Shown in pieces: positions 19,339 through 28,544 of a stretch of 64,000 nt of DNA (position 1 is the stretch's first letter; each line of letters begins with the position of its first letter). The translations under genes and the position numbers were made by a program. Source of the DNA: Martensiomyces pterosporus (taxonomy: Eukaryota; Kickxellomycota; Kickxellomycetes; Kickxellales; Kickxellaceae); assembly GCA_025201845.1 (NCBI GenBank), contig MU603949.1, positions 10,911 to 74,910 of the forward strand, written 5' to 3'. The notes beneath the pieces are model-generated. The model was not told the origin of the DNA. It did no database searches and was given only the letters and a program-made list of their open reading frames with translations.

Positions 19339-20964
19339 CTACACAAATCCCTTGATAATCTCCTCAAGGCCCGAGACATTCTGTGGCGCCGATTTTGAAC
19401 CTCTGGCTGCTGCGCTGGCAATAGCACCGAGGTCCAGCGAGTTGTTGACCAGATCGCGGGCATGAAGAACACAATGCGGCACAGCAGGGCCTCCATACGC
19501 AGCACCGACGACACTCATCCGGCCACCGACTCTGTCGAGCACCCACTCGTGCATCTTCTGCAGCCGCGAGACATATCCAACCGTGTACGTCGGAATACAG
19601 TTCTTATCGACCGTGGCATCGATATCGGCCGGCTCAGCAGTGATACCCAGCTGCGAGCGCAGAGTCTCCAGCGCAGCAGATTCAAGAACAGCCGTTGTTA
19701 CTGTATCGGGGCTTCCAAACAGCTCGTTAAACCGCGTGCCGCCAAGCATCACAGTCAGGCGCGAGATGTTGGCTCCTGCGTCTTGCTCGGGCAGGGCGCA
19801 GGAGTCGAGGACGACGCCTAGGGCGCGGGAGCTTGCTGCTGATGCACGTGGGACCAGGTATCCGAAGCCATCGATGGGCGCGATCTTCTTCTGTGCAAAG
19901 GTCACATTGACAACTGCCACGCTTGCGTACGGCGTTTCGTCGAGAAGCGCCGTGGACGGCGAATCGGCAAACAGGGACTTGGTTTGCGGCAGTGGCAGAG
20001 TGTTGACGATGTGCTGGGTGCGAATCACGTCGCCGTTGGCGAGGCTCACCTCAACACTGCCATCGCCATCGACTCTTGCCCCCTTGGCTGCCTGTCCGGT
20101 GATGACCTCGACGTTCGGCCTGGCCACGAGCTCGCTGAGAAGGCGGTCAGACAGGGTCTGCATACCGCCGTGGAACGAGTACATGCTGGACTCAGCGATG
20201 GTGTCCCAGAACTCCGGGTCACTCGCACGGCGCCTAGCCATCGCAGCCTTCTCCTCTGCGTCACGTGCGGCAAACCGCGCATGGCGGGCACGGGAGAGCT
20301 TGGCAACACGCCTTAGTCCACGCAGCACACCGGTGTTTCCCGTCCTGTCAGCAAGCCAGAAGGGATACAGGAGAGCTCGTGCGCTCAGCTCCTTCGTATC
20401 CGACGCATATATGCCGTGCATGACGGCCGATGCCAAGTTGTCGTCCACCTGCTGTCCAAACCGCCGGGCAATGAAGTCGTGGATCGACTCGTCATCCACA
20501 CCATCCGGCGCGTTCTTCTTTGTGGTCAGATCCCTCCAGATAGCCCTTGGCATGCAGCGCACGGCGGGCGGGAGCCCTGTTATCAGAGAGCTCAGGCCAC
20601 TGGGCATGCAGTTGAGCTCGCCGCCGTAGTAGATGTAGCGGTTACGTGCCGCAGGCGACAGCTTGGATGCCGTTACTACTTGCGATCTGAGGTCCAGGTC
20701 GTCGACGAGCTCAAGCACGGCTAGGGCTTCGCGCGAGTTGCCCGTGCGCAGTGTGCGTGGGCCTTTCTCTGCGAGGACCGAGAGGCCGTCGATCTGCCGG
20801 CTGTCGGTGCGCACCCAGCCGCCCAGCCGCGGGGACCCCTCGATAAGCGCCACGCCGACTGTCGAGGGCAGCTTTTGTGCGAGGTACCAGGCGGTGCTTA
20901 GCCCAGTGATTCCGCCGCCAAGGACCGTAATTGCCGCTGTTCGTGCTGCTTGCTGCGCTGCCAT
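19339..20964 (-). CDS. HEM14: Protoporphyrinogen oxidase, heme biosynthesis
   Basis: 541 residues from the ATG at 20964. An N-terminal FAD-binding Rossmann motif (VLGGGITGLSTAWYLA, residues 14-29) is followed by LIEGSPRLGGWVRT and AEKGPRTLRTG, both family hallmarks. The middle has SARALLYPFWLADR and MYSFHGGMQTLSDRL. The C-terminus has AAYGGPAVPHCVLHARDLVN, the second FAD contact. It oxidises protoporphyrinogen IX to protoporphyrin IX on the mitochondrial inner membrane, the penultimate heme step. The open frame extends upstream to a TTG at 21039 with a basic, presequence-like peptide, but no ATG. It is divergent from the FN3 gene at 21569. Confidence 0.93.
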   Translation of the reverse strand: MAAQQAARTAAITVLGGGITGLSTAWYLAQKLPSTVGVALIEGSPRLGGWVRTDSRQIDGLSVLAEKGPRTLRTGNSREALAVLELVDDLDLRSQVVTASKLSPAARNRYIYYGGELNCMPSGLSSLITGLPPAVRCMPRAIWRDLTTKKNAPDGVDDESIHDFIARRFGQQVDDNLASAVMHGIYASDTKELSARALLYPFWLADRTGNTGVLRGLRRVAKLSRARHARFAARDAEEKAAMARRRASDPEFWDTIAESSMYSFHGGMQTLSDRLLSELVARPNVEVITGQAAKGARVDGDGSVEVSLANGDVIRTQHIVNTLPLPQTKSLFADSPSTALLDETPYASVAVVNVTFAQKKIAPIDGFGYLVPRASAASSRALGVVLDSCALPEQDAGANISRLTVMLGGTRFNELFGSPDTVTTAVLESAALETLRSQLGITAEPADIDATVDKNCIPTYTVGYVSRLQKMHEWVLDRVGGRMSVVGAAYGGPAVPHCVLHARDLVNNSLDLGAIASAAARGSKSAPQNVSGLEEIIKGFV

Positions 20965-21568
20965 TTCCTCGCTCCAAACAAAAGAGGAATATATTAATCC
21001 GCAGGTAGTAGGGGAAGCCAACAAACGGCGGAGTGCCAATGATGGCTTTGCGGCTTCTCACTCATAAGCAGCGGCATCTGCTGCTTGGGGCGCGAATAGA
21101 AGACCTGCTTGGAGCATTGTGACCAAAGGGACGCAATCGGGGTAGCTCTGGCGCATATGCGCTGTTTTTTCTACAAGCGCACTTTCGGCTATTCAACCCG
21201 CATAGCAGGCCAATATAGTGCTTTTCTCCATTGCTCGTTTGCATTTTGCCCCTCGCAAATTAGTATTGCGTTTAGGTTCTCGACCCAGCTCCACGCCCTT
21301 TCGGCTTATTACTACTAGTTCTCTCCTTGCAGCTTTTAGACGGGCAGCCACGGCAAACCCAAGGGGAGGCAGCAAAGGCGACAGGCGCGCTCTCTACTTT
21401 CTTGCACGGCCCTAGGAAGGGAGCAAATTTTTATTCTGCCTTACAAGAGGTGGCAGTCTCTACGCAGCGGCTGCTTTATACATCTTTTCTGACGCACACA
21501 CAGCTTTGTCCTTGCGCAGGCGCTTATTCAGAGCGGGGGGAACCCAAGCACACGGCCCACTCTCTCCT
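20965..21568. other. Divergent promoter region, HEM14 / FN3-membrane gene
   Basis: 604 bp between two divergently transcribed genes. No gene or RNA is supported. In-frame non-ATG extensions of both neighbours intrude: HEM14 to 21039, and the FN3 gene from a TTG at 21506. A GC-rich purine stretch lies at 21361-21420. Confidence 0.5.
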
Positions 21569-24500
21569 ATGAAGCCTGATAAGCAGCCTGCAGGAACGAC
21601 ACCGCCCACTCTGCCAGCCGCAACAGGCGATAGCAGTCAGCCGCAGCGATCTGCGCCGAGCAGCAGCACTGGGCTATGGACGGCGCGCGGCAGCAGCTCT
21701 GGAGCAGCGACGGCAGGCCACAGAAAGCAGCCAACAGCTCCGTCGCTGTTCGCCGCACCCACGCCGTCGCCTGCACCAGGCGGCAGCAGCGCCTCGACCG
21801 AGGACGAGGACCTGGCAAAGATGATGGACATGTGGTGGGACGACATCCTGGCGTTTTTCAACAGGCACAGGGCATCAGCGGCAATGATGGTTTGGCTCGG
21901 CGTGTTTCTGTTTGACATAATGGACCTACACATGCCGGCGGAATGGTTGGTGTTTACGTTTTTCTCGTTCTCGGTGTTTGTGCAGGCATTTGGCATGTCT
22001 GTCGTGTTCTTCACTGCGCTGACGCTGGCCATGACCGTCGTTAACGTGGCCATATTCTACCTGGTTCCATTCTCGACTACCTCGCTGCTTTCGACCATCG
22101 TCGTGTGCATGCTGCTCGTAAGAGGCGTGCATGGGCTGGATACGAAGGGGTGGGCGATTACTGCGCTGATGAGCCTGAGCAGGCTGTACACGCCCTGGTG
22201 CGAGGTTTTGCCAGAGTACTTGCAGGCGCCGATCGCAGCCTACTGCACGTCGTTTGGAATCTTGTGGCTCGCGTATCACAACTCGCGCAGGCTAGAGCGA
22301 CTGCTTGACCCAGCGTGCCTGCTGCTGGGCATCATACCTCCGCCGACACCGCGGCTGAGCATAGTCGAAATTGGCGACACCAGCGCCATTGTTAGCTGGG
22401 CCCAGGAACCGCAAAACATTGGACTGGCAAATGCTGCGCAAGTAAGCCTGGGAGGAGCAGGAGCAGGAAACACATATGCTGGCCAGCAAATCGGCGCCTC
22501 TGGATACAGCGGCAGCAGTAGTAGCGGACACCACGACTCCAGTGTGGCTGCAGCATCGGTTGCGGCAGAGGCCACAACAATGGCTGTGGGAGCAGCAGCC
22601 CCAACAACAACGCCAGCAGCGTCTACATCACTGGAACTCCCCTTTATCCATACCAATGGACTGGCAAACGCTGGCGGCTCGGGTGCAAGTTCTACTCCCA
22701 TCACGCCTTCTGCTGCGGGTGGGCCTGGCTTAGCGACTAGTGGTGCACCTGCATCATCAGGCATCACTAGCCCTGGACCCGTCGCTGGTAGCAGCAGCAG
22801 CGGTGGCAGCAGCGACTTTGCAAACGCCACAGCCTTGTCAGTTGGAGGAATAGTCACTATCGAGCGCAAAGGGCTAGCGGAGGCGCGAGTGTCTAGATAT
22901 GAGATTGAGGTCAATGGACGGGTTGTTGGGGAGTGCGCCCATGCAGACGAATACACAAACATTCAGGGGCTGCAGCCCTCGTGTACGTACCAGGTGCGGG
23001 TGTGGGCGATATCTGAGAGCCGTGGCCGCACACCCTCACAGCCGGTCTTTGTGCACACGTTGTCCCGACGCGAGGCTCAAAGCCGTGCCAGCAGCAGCCA
23101 GCGCGACACCTCGGCTGCTGCTTGCGCCGGCGCTGATGACGACGCGGTGGTTGACATCAATAGCATCCGCATGGACATTGATGTCTCGCAGCGCAAAATC
23201 CTGGCGCTGGAAGAGAACATCGCTGAGCTCAAGGCACATTCGGAGGAGGAGCGCAACAGACTGCAAAAGGAGATCGCCGGGCTGAAGGCGAGGCGGAAGG
23301 AAGAGGAGAACGCAAAGGCTGTACAGAGGGAGAAGATCCGCGACCTGGAGGCAGAGAAACGCAGGCTGGATAAGGAAAAGGCCCGTTTGGACAGAGAGAT
23401 TCAGGAAGCACTAAATAGGAAGAAGCGCGCGCTGGAGAGGATGCGCGACCAGGAGAAGCAGGCCGAGATGTACTTGCGCAGCGCCAAGTCTCTCGAAGAC
23501 GCGATGGAGAGAGAGTGCAGGGACCACCACCAGCAGCAGGCTGAGCTAAAGGGCACGATTGGTGCGATCAGGGTGGAGGTCGAAAAGGCAAAGCAAAAGC
23601 TCGACGACCTGGCCAGCCAGCAGAACGAGCTTTCGGATAGGCTGAAGATGAAGCGAGCAGCACTCGCCGCGCAGGAGAAGAGGAACGCAGACATTGATGG
23701 CAAGGTGAGGGATGTGCTGCAGAGACAAAGGCAGGCGAAGGGCGACCGGATCAGGATCGCCAAGTCCACGGAGAAGGTCCAGGCAGAGATCGACTCGCTT
23801 GTGCCTCAGCTCAACGAGATCACAAGGGAGAGGCAGCGGCTGGAGATGACGGCTGGGTCTAAGAGGCTCTCTGTGGATGCCGCGTCATCTATCCCAGTTG
23901 CAGCCGCCCACTCGTCCACGTATGGCATTGGCGGCGTCAGCACAAGCAGCCTGCCTGGAAGCGCTGCGCCGCAAGTCTTCAACTACTCGATGGGCTCGCT
24001 GCCAACACGTAGAGGCGATGCGCGGAGTGGCGGCGCTGGTGGCAGTGGCAGTTTCGGCGGCACGAGCCACCACGCGAGGTCGTCGTCACACACCAGCATC
24101 CAGCCTGGGCGGCTCGCCCACGACGCCCTGGCAGCCATTCAAGCTACCTCGCATGCTCCGCTCGTGCGCGGGAGCCAGCTGGCAAGCTCGATGGACTCGA
24201 GCCCAGTCCCTGCACGTATTGGATACAGCAACTCCGCACCACGACGTAGCGCGGATCTTAGCGACCTGCTGTCGTTCTGGGATCGCACCAACCCTCTGGC
24301 AACGTCCAGCCCTTCAGTGTCAGCTGGAGCTGTCCCGCCCTCCGCCCTCATGGCGCACAGGGGTATCGTCTCGTCGTCGGCAGCCATCGATTCCATCAGC
24401 CTGATAAATGCAAGTGGTGGCAACGGCAGCAGTGCGGGTGCCATCCATGTCCTGGACCCGGAAGTCGGCGGTATTGGGCCTGCAGATGTTGACTACGAGC

Positions 24501-25444
24501 GCCACTTGAGCCCAGTAGGCAGCGGCAGAGACACAGTTGGCCACCTGAGCCGCGCGCCATTCTGGAGCAGCCCCGGCGCAGCCTCGTCGCTGTCTACAAC
24601 CACTGCCGAGGCCAGTGCGCTGAGCATCCTAAAGGACACGGATCTCGCTTACCCAACACCCGAGAGGCCCAGCCAACGAGGCGTTGGACCATTCGCCGAC
24701 CTGATGTCCCGCCGCGAGCTCTCCCAACCACCACCACAGCCTGTGTTTGGCGCTACAGCCCCAGGACTCCAGCAACACCACCACCGCGCGCTGAGCAGGA
24801 TGCTGACCAGCTCGCTCGAGAGCCTGGATCAGCAGAAGAACCCGCACTTCAGGTTCAATTCCCTCGACATGCGTGCTGCTGGCGGATGGCCCGATTTCGA
24901 CTACACTGGCCAGCCAAACACGCTCGGAAACGGAGGCAGCGGCGGCGATGGCAGGGAATCGGGCAGGAGCAGCACTGTCAACGACCGCCTATCGTCGCCG
25001 TGCGCTGATGCTGGAAATGACATGGATCCGTTTTCCCTGCGCAGCGCCACGCCAGCAGACCAGCCGTCATCCCTGCTGCTGTCAGGGGACTTGCTTGGGG
25101 TTCACCGCTCGCTGGCTCCAACTTCGCTGGTGAGCGAGCGCCCGTATGTGGAGCCCATTGGAGCACCGATCAGACGCCGCCAGGGACCACCCTCGCCAGC
25201 AGCAGCCACGTTTGCGGCACCCAGTAGGCAGACTGCTACGGACCAGCGCGGCGGGTCGCCCGTGCATGCGCTGTACTCGGCCAGCAGTCCGTTCAGGCTC
25301 CCTACTGAGCGCGAGATCTCCCACCCGTCGTCGTTTGGCGACTCACTGTACCATAAGCGGTCGCTGTGGGACCTGGATGTCTCGGAGTCATCGGCAAAGA
25401 AGGATTCGGCGAGATCTGCCAGCGCGTCTGCCGAGCACCCCTAA
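21569..25444 (+). CDS. Multi-spanning membrane protein with split fibronectin type III domain and coiled coil
   Basis: 1291 residues from the ATG at 21569. The frame is open further up but begins with TTG. Residues about 95-260 carry four or more hydrophobic segments (MMVWLGVFLFDIMDLHM, FTFFSFSVFVQAFGMSVVFF and others). A fibronectin III-like domain follows: PRLSIVEIGDTSAIVSWA, then after about 145 Ser/Gly/Ala-rich residues, SRYEIEVNGRVVGEC and CTYQVRVWAISESRGRTPSQP. Then comes a long coiled coil (about 525-760) and a Ser/Pro-rich disordered tail. The TM-FN3-coiled-coil order recalls uncharacterised conserved fungal proteins. I infer the coiled coil and tail are cytosolic but cannot name a function. 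An AATAAA lies at 25490-25495 after the stop. Confidence 0.7.
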   Translation: MKPDKQPAGTTPPTLPAATGDSSQPQRSAPSSSTGLWTARGSSSGAATAGHRKQPTAPSLFAAPTPSPAPGGSSASTEDEDLAKMMDMWWDDILAFFNRHRASAAMMVWLGVFLFDIMDLHMPAEWLVFTFFSFSVFVQAFGMSVVFFTALTLAMTVVNVAIFYLVPFSTTSLLSTIVVCMLLVRGVHGLDTKGWAITALMSLSRLYTPWCEVLPEYLQAPIAAYCTSFGILWLAYHNSRRLERLLDPACLLLGIIPPPTPRLSIVEIGDTSAIVSWAQEPQNIGLANAAQVSLGGAGAGNTYAGQQIGASGYSGSSSSGHHDSSVAAASVAAEATTMAVGAAAPTTTPAASTSLELPFIHTNGLANAGGSGASSTPITPSAAGGPGLATSGAPASSGITSPGPVAGSSSSGGSSDFANATALSVGGIVTIERKGLAEARVSRYEIEVNGRVVGECAHADEYTNIQGLQPSCTYQVRVWAISESRGRTPSQPVFVHTLSRREAQSRASSSQRDTSAAACAGADDDAVVDINSIRMDIDVSQRKILALEENIAELKAHSEEERNRLQKEIAGLKARRKEEENAKAVQREKIRDLEAEKRRLDKEKARLDREIQEALNRKKRALERMRDQEKQAEMYLRSAKSLEDAMERECRDHHQQQAELKGTIGAIRVEVEKAKQKLDDLASQQNELSDRLKMKRAALAAQEKRNADIDGKVRDVLQRQRQAKGDRIRIAKSTEKVQAEIDSLVPQLNEITRERQRLEMTAGSKRLSVDAASSIPVAAAHSSTYGIGGVSTSSLPGSAAPQVFNYSMGSLPTRRGDARSGGAGGSGSFGGTSHHARSSSHTSIQPGRLAHDALAAIQATSHAPLVRGSQLASSMDSSPVPARIGYSNSAPRRSADLSDLLSFWDRTNPLATSSPSVSAGAVPPSALMAHRGIVSSSAAIDSISLINASGGNGSSAGAIHVLDPEVGGIGPADVDYERHLSPVGSGRDTVGHLSRAPFWSSPGAASSLSTTTAEASALSILKDTDLAYPTPERPSQRGVGPFADLMSRRELSQPPPQPVFGATAPGLQQHHHRALSRMLTSSLESLDQQKNPHFRFNSLDMRAAGGWPDFDYTGQPNTLGNGGSGGDGRESGRSSTVNDRLSSPCADAGNDMDPFSLRSATPADQPSSLLLSGDLLGVHRSLAPTSLVSERPYVEPIGAPIRRRQGPPSPAAATFAAPSRQTATDQRGGSPVHALYSASSPFRLPTEREISHPSSFGDSLYHKRSLWDLDVSESSAKKDSARSASASAEHP

Positions 25445-25489
25445 GAGCGACTCTGGGCGTGCCAATCGTGCAGCCGACAGCAAAATAGC

Positions 25490-25495
25490 AATAAA
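25490..25495 (+). terminator. Polyadenylation signal for the FN3-membrane gene
   Basis: AATAAA lies 46 bases past the stop at 25444. It is close to the opposing signal of the GPI-protein gene at 25510-25515. Confidence 0.5.
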
Positions 25496-25509
25496 ATTTC
25501 TGGTGTGTA

Positions 25510-25515
25510 TTTATT
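25510..25515 (-). terminator. Polyadenylation signal for the GPI-anchored protein gene
   Basis: TTTATT on the plus strand reads AATAAA on the minus strand, 46 bases past that gene's stop. The two convergent 3' ends therefore interlock. Confidence 0.5.
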
Positions 25516-25560
25516 GGCAAAAGCGAGATTAAGACGTGAGAGAAATGATAAAAAGGTCGT

Positions 25561-26259
25561 TTAGAAGGCAAGGCCGGCGGCGGCGGCGGCAAAGACAGCG
25601 AGACCGGCAGCCTTGAGGCTGGCAGCCGAGTTCTTCGAGGTGGTAGTGGCGGCGGCCGACTTGGAATCAGTGGCAGCGGCCTCCGAGGCAGAGCCGGTCT
25701 TGGAGGTGGCACCGGAGCTCTGCGTCTTGGAAGCCGAGCTGGGGGACTTGGAGCCAGAGGCGGTGGCAGACGGAGAGCTGGAGTTCGAGTTGCCGTCGTT
25801 CAAGTCGCCGAGCTTGTCGCCCTTGTAGGAAACAGCAGGGCCGGTGTAGCTGGGAGGAATGCTGGTGTCGGTAGAGTTGGTGTACGAAATGGGGGCATCC
25901 TCGCTGTTGCACTTGTGCGTGGCGCTGCAGTTCTCGAAGCACGTGTTGCGGTCGCCCGAGGCAGAATTGCAGTTGTTCCTGCAGACCCCGGCGGACCCCT
26001 CACAGTCAGCAGCGGGCACGGGCCAGTTCCACAGAGCGAAATCGGGCGTCTTGGTGCTGCATCCACAGCCCCAGGCAAGGGTTGTTTCGTTGCAGAACGC
26101 CATGGGAGCCTGGTCGGGGCCACCGCAGTTGTTCTGGCACGTCTGGATTTGGAGCGCGCACAGGTTGGCACGTCTGCCGGCATCCAGGCTGGTAATCTTC
26201 CAGGTTTCGGCGCTGGCAAGGGTGGCGGTGAGGAGAAGGGTGGCGGCAGTGAGCTTCAT
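25561..26259 (-). CDS. Secreted Cys-rich protein with GPI-anchor signal (DUF7707-like)
   Basis: 232 residues from the ATG at 26259 (MKLTAATLLLTATLASA). The first 17 residues are a clear signal peptide. Residues about 30-120 form a Cys-rich domain with paired Cys (CQNNC, CGC, CRNNC, ending ATHKC), resembling fungal DUF7707 proteins. Residues about 135-210 are Ser/Thr/Ala-rich, a likely O-glycosylated stalk. The last 17 residues are hydrophobic after a small-residue site, the pattern of a GPI-anchor signal. It is probably a cell-wall or plasma-membrane surface protein. Substrate and function are unknown. The enzyme Gpi13/PIG-O, needed to make such anchors, is encoded 30 kb away, with no implied operon. 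Confidence 0.8.
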   Translation of the reverse strand: MKLTAATLLLTATLASAETWKITSLDAGRRANLCALQIQTCQNNCGGPDQAPMAFCNETTLAWGCGCSTKTPDFALWNWPVPAADCEGSAGVCRNNCNSASGDRNTCFENCSATHKCNSEDAPISYTNSTDTSIPPSYTGPAVSYKGDKLGDLNDGNSNSSSPSATASGSKSPSSASKTQSSGATSKTGSASEAAATDSKSAAATTTSKNSAASLKAAGLAVFAAAAAGLAF

Positions 26260-26993
26260 TGTTAGGGGCTGCTGTGCGTGGCGTGGGAAGGGGAGGGGAG
26301 GCGTAGAGCGAGAAAAGGCTGAATAAGCGAACCCGGTGTGTGCGGATGAGAAAGAGGCTAGATGAAAAGGCTTGAAGAGAGAAGGAAAAGGAAGAAAGGC
26401 AAGCGAGAGCGAGCTCGCTTGTGAGATTGCGATGCTCCATTCACAGAGCTGCGAAGAGGAAACCGACATGCCAGGGGGTCAATCGCCCACTTACACAAGC
26501 CGGACACTCTTCCATTCAACCACGCTTCGCCGCAGGCTGTCGGCGGGCGGCAGTTTGGGGAACGGGGACCAGATGCGTAGGCGAGTGCTGTGTTTGTTTT
26601 GTCGATCCACATGAGGGAAGTCTTCAGATGCAAAGCGGAATGCGCATCGTCGCAGCATCTGAGCTGCTGCACAGCGCTCCCCCTTTATTTACTGCCTTTG
26701 CCTGAGCGCCCTCTGCCCAGAATGGCGCGCTGCTTTTAGCCGTTAGACTTCATAGCGCGCACAGGCGCTTTTTGTCTCGCTCAGCTGGGCCATGTGACGG
26801 CATATGGTGCCTGCTGGTTGCCCTGAAAGGAGAAGCGCTATTGTTGCTTTTGGCCGGCGATTCCGCACAATGCACGCAATATATACAGATGCAGCCTGGC
26901 AGAGCCTGGGTGCCGTATGCGTATATGAATGGCTGGATCACAAAACGAAGAAAGGCGAAGCTTACTACTTGTGTAGGACAAAAGAAAGGAGGG
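26260..26993. other. Intergenic region between the GPI-protein gene and ACL4
   Basis: 734 bp. It should contain the GPI-protein gene promoter (near 26260-26700) and the ACL4 3' end (near 26900-26993). A CATATG is at 26801 and an ATATATA word at about 26880. No gene or RNA is supported. Confidence 0.5.
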
Positions 26994-28103
26994 TCACGCC
27001 TGGGTGCCCATCTCGACGTCATCGTCGCTGACAATGTCCTCCCACTCCTGCTCATTCAGCCCATCCGCCTGTGCGTTCATCTCATCCTCATCCTCGTCGT
27101 CGCCCGCAGGCACAACCACATTGATGGCCTTGATCAGATCCGTGGCGTGTGCAACCAACCCCTCGTCCTCGTACTCCTGGATGCTGGCCATTTTGATTGC
27201 CTTCTTGAAGCACTCGCGGGCCGAGCCAAGGATATCGTTCTTGTCCGCCTCGTTATCCGCAGCCTCCTCGCTCTGCAGGTGGTATGTCCATCCATACAAG
27301 TACCACATGTCGACGTTCTCATCGTCCTCCTTCTGCAGCCGCTCCAGCATCTCCAGCGCCTCGTCCTTCTGGTCAAGCTCAAGCAAAAGACGCACCAGGG
27401 CCAGGCGGTTATCATATGAGGGGATCTGCGACGGGTCGTTTTGGTCCTTGTTAGCCCATATGGACATGCTCCTACTGACGCACTCGCGCGCATCCTCGGG
27501 CCGATTTTGACTAAGACGCACGGATGCCATGGTCTGGAAGACCTCGGGACACTCCGGATCGACCTTGGCAGCGCACTCCAGGAACTCCTCGCACTTCTTC
27601 TCTGCGTCCTCCTCGTAGCAACAGTCCGTCAGGTAGATCTCGGTCATGGCCACATACGCCTCTGCCATCTTCCTCCTCAGCTCCACAGCCTGTGCCGAGC
27701 CTGTGGGCAGCTCGTCGAGATCGCGCTGCATGGCCTGAATGCCCAGCTGGAAGTATTTGATCGCCTCCAGCTCCACCGAGAACTGCCCCAGGTACATGTA
27801 CTTTTCGAACCCGCGGTCCGGCGAGATCTCGGCGCAGCGCGTTAGGCAGTTGATTGCTGGCTCCATGTCGCCGGCCTCCAGCTGGATGATGGCGGCCAGG
27901 AGGAGCGCCTGTGTGTTGCGCTCGTCCAGCTCGATCGCCTTGGCCGCAAATTTGAGCGCTGTGTCGTAGTCGTTGTCGTCCATCAGCTCCTGCGTCTTTG
28001 TCAGAAGCTGCTCCATTGTGTACTCGGGCTGGCTGGCCTTGGGGGTGGATGAAGACGCAGTCTTCCTGCCGCTCTTTGCGCTCTTTCCTCGTCTGGGTGC
28101 CAT
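26994..28103 (-). CDS. ACL4: Acl4-like TPR chaperone for ribosomal protein uL4
   Basis: 369 residues from the ATG at 28103. A basic N-terminus is followed by tandem TPR helices (residues about 28-260): YTMEQLLTKTQELMDDNDYDTALKFAAKA, NTQALLLAAIIQLEAGDMEPAINCLTRC and others. A family-typical stretch VDPECPEVFQTMASVRLSQNRPEDAR comes next, and an acidic tail near the C-terminus ends NEQEWEDIVSDDDVEM. Acl4 captures nascent Rpl4 and escorts it to the nucleus, and the acidic tail is expected in a chaperone of a basic ribosomal protein. It is on the minus strand and divergent from PCP1. Confidence 0.85.
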   Translation of the reverse strand: MAPRRGKSAKSGRKTASSSTPKASQPEYTMEQLLTKTQELMDDNDYDTALKFAAKAIELDERNTQALLLAAIIQLEAGDMEPAINCLTRCAEISPDRGFEKYMYLGQFSVELEAIKYFQLGIQAMQRDLDELPTGSAQAVELRRKMAEAYVAMTEIYLTDCCYEEDAEKKCEEFLECAAKVDPECPEVFQTMASVRLSQNRPEDARECVSRSMSIWANKDQNDPSQIPSYDNRLALVRLLLELDQKDEALEMLERLQKEDDENVDMWYLYGWTYHLQSEEAADNEADKNDILGSARECFKKAIKMASIQEYEDEGLVAHATDLIKAINVVVPAGDDEDEDEMNAQADGLNEQEWEDIVSDDDVEMGTQA

Positions 28104-28544
28104 CTTGTTCTGCTGTTCGCGTGTGCTTGTTGGGTATGTCTACAGATACAGGAGCGGTGGCATGTGCGAATTTGAGACGAGGAAGCACGGACAGGGAGGA
28201 ATGAGGGCTGGCGCAGGTGCCACGCTTTTGAGAAATTTGAATTCCAGCTCTGCTAGAATTTTTTCCAGCGCGGCAAGATCGCCGAACCGACTCGATTGGT
28301 CTGCTGAGCTGGCTTGCCGGCTTGCCGTGGTGGCAATAGCCACTACGCCAAGGCGCTATGCACCACCAGGCGGAACAAAAGACGGCGGCGCTATCTCCTG
28401 TTGCTCTGCTTCTTCCGCCGCCTGTATTCCCCTCAATCGCTACTTTGCATTCAGTCTACACGGCGCACACACTGCGCATCAATAGCCTGGCTTCACTCAC
28501 ACCGCGCAGGATTTAGACGCATTTCGCTGGCTCACTCTTTGGCT
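28104..28544. other. Divergent promoter region, ACL4 / PCP1
   Basis: 441 bp between two divergent genes. The PCP1 frame is open upstream of the chosen ATG (from 28314), but that extension is not protein-like. No RNA gene is seen. Confidence 0.5.
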
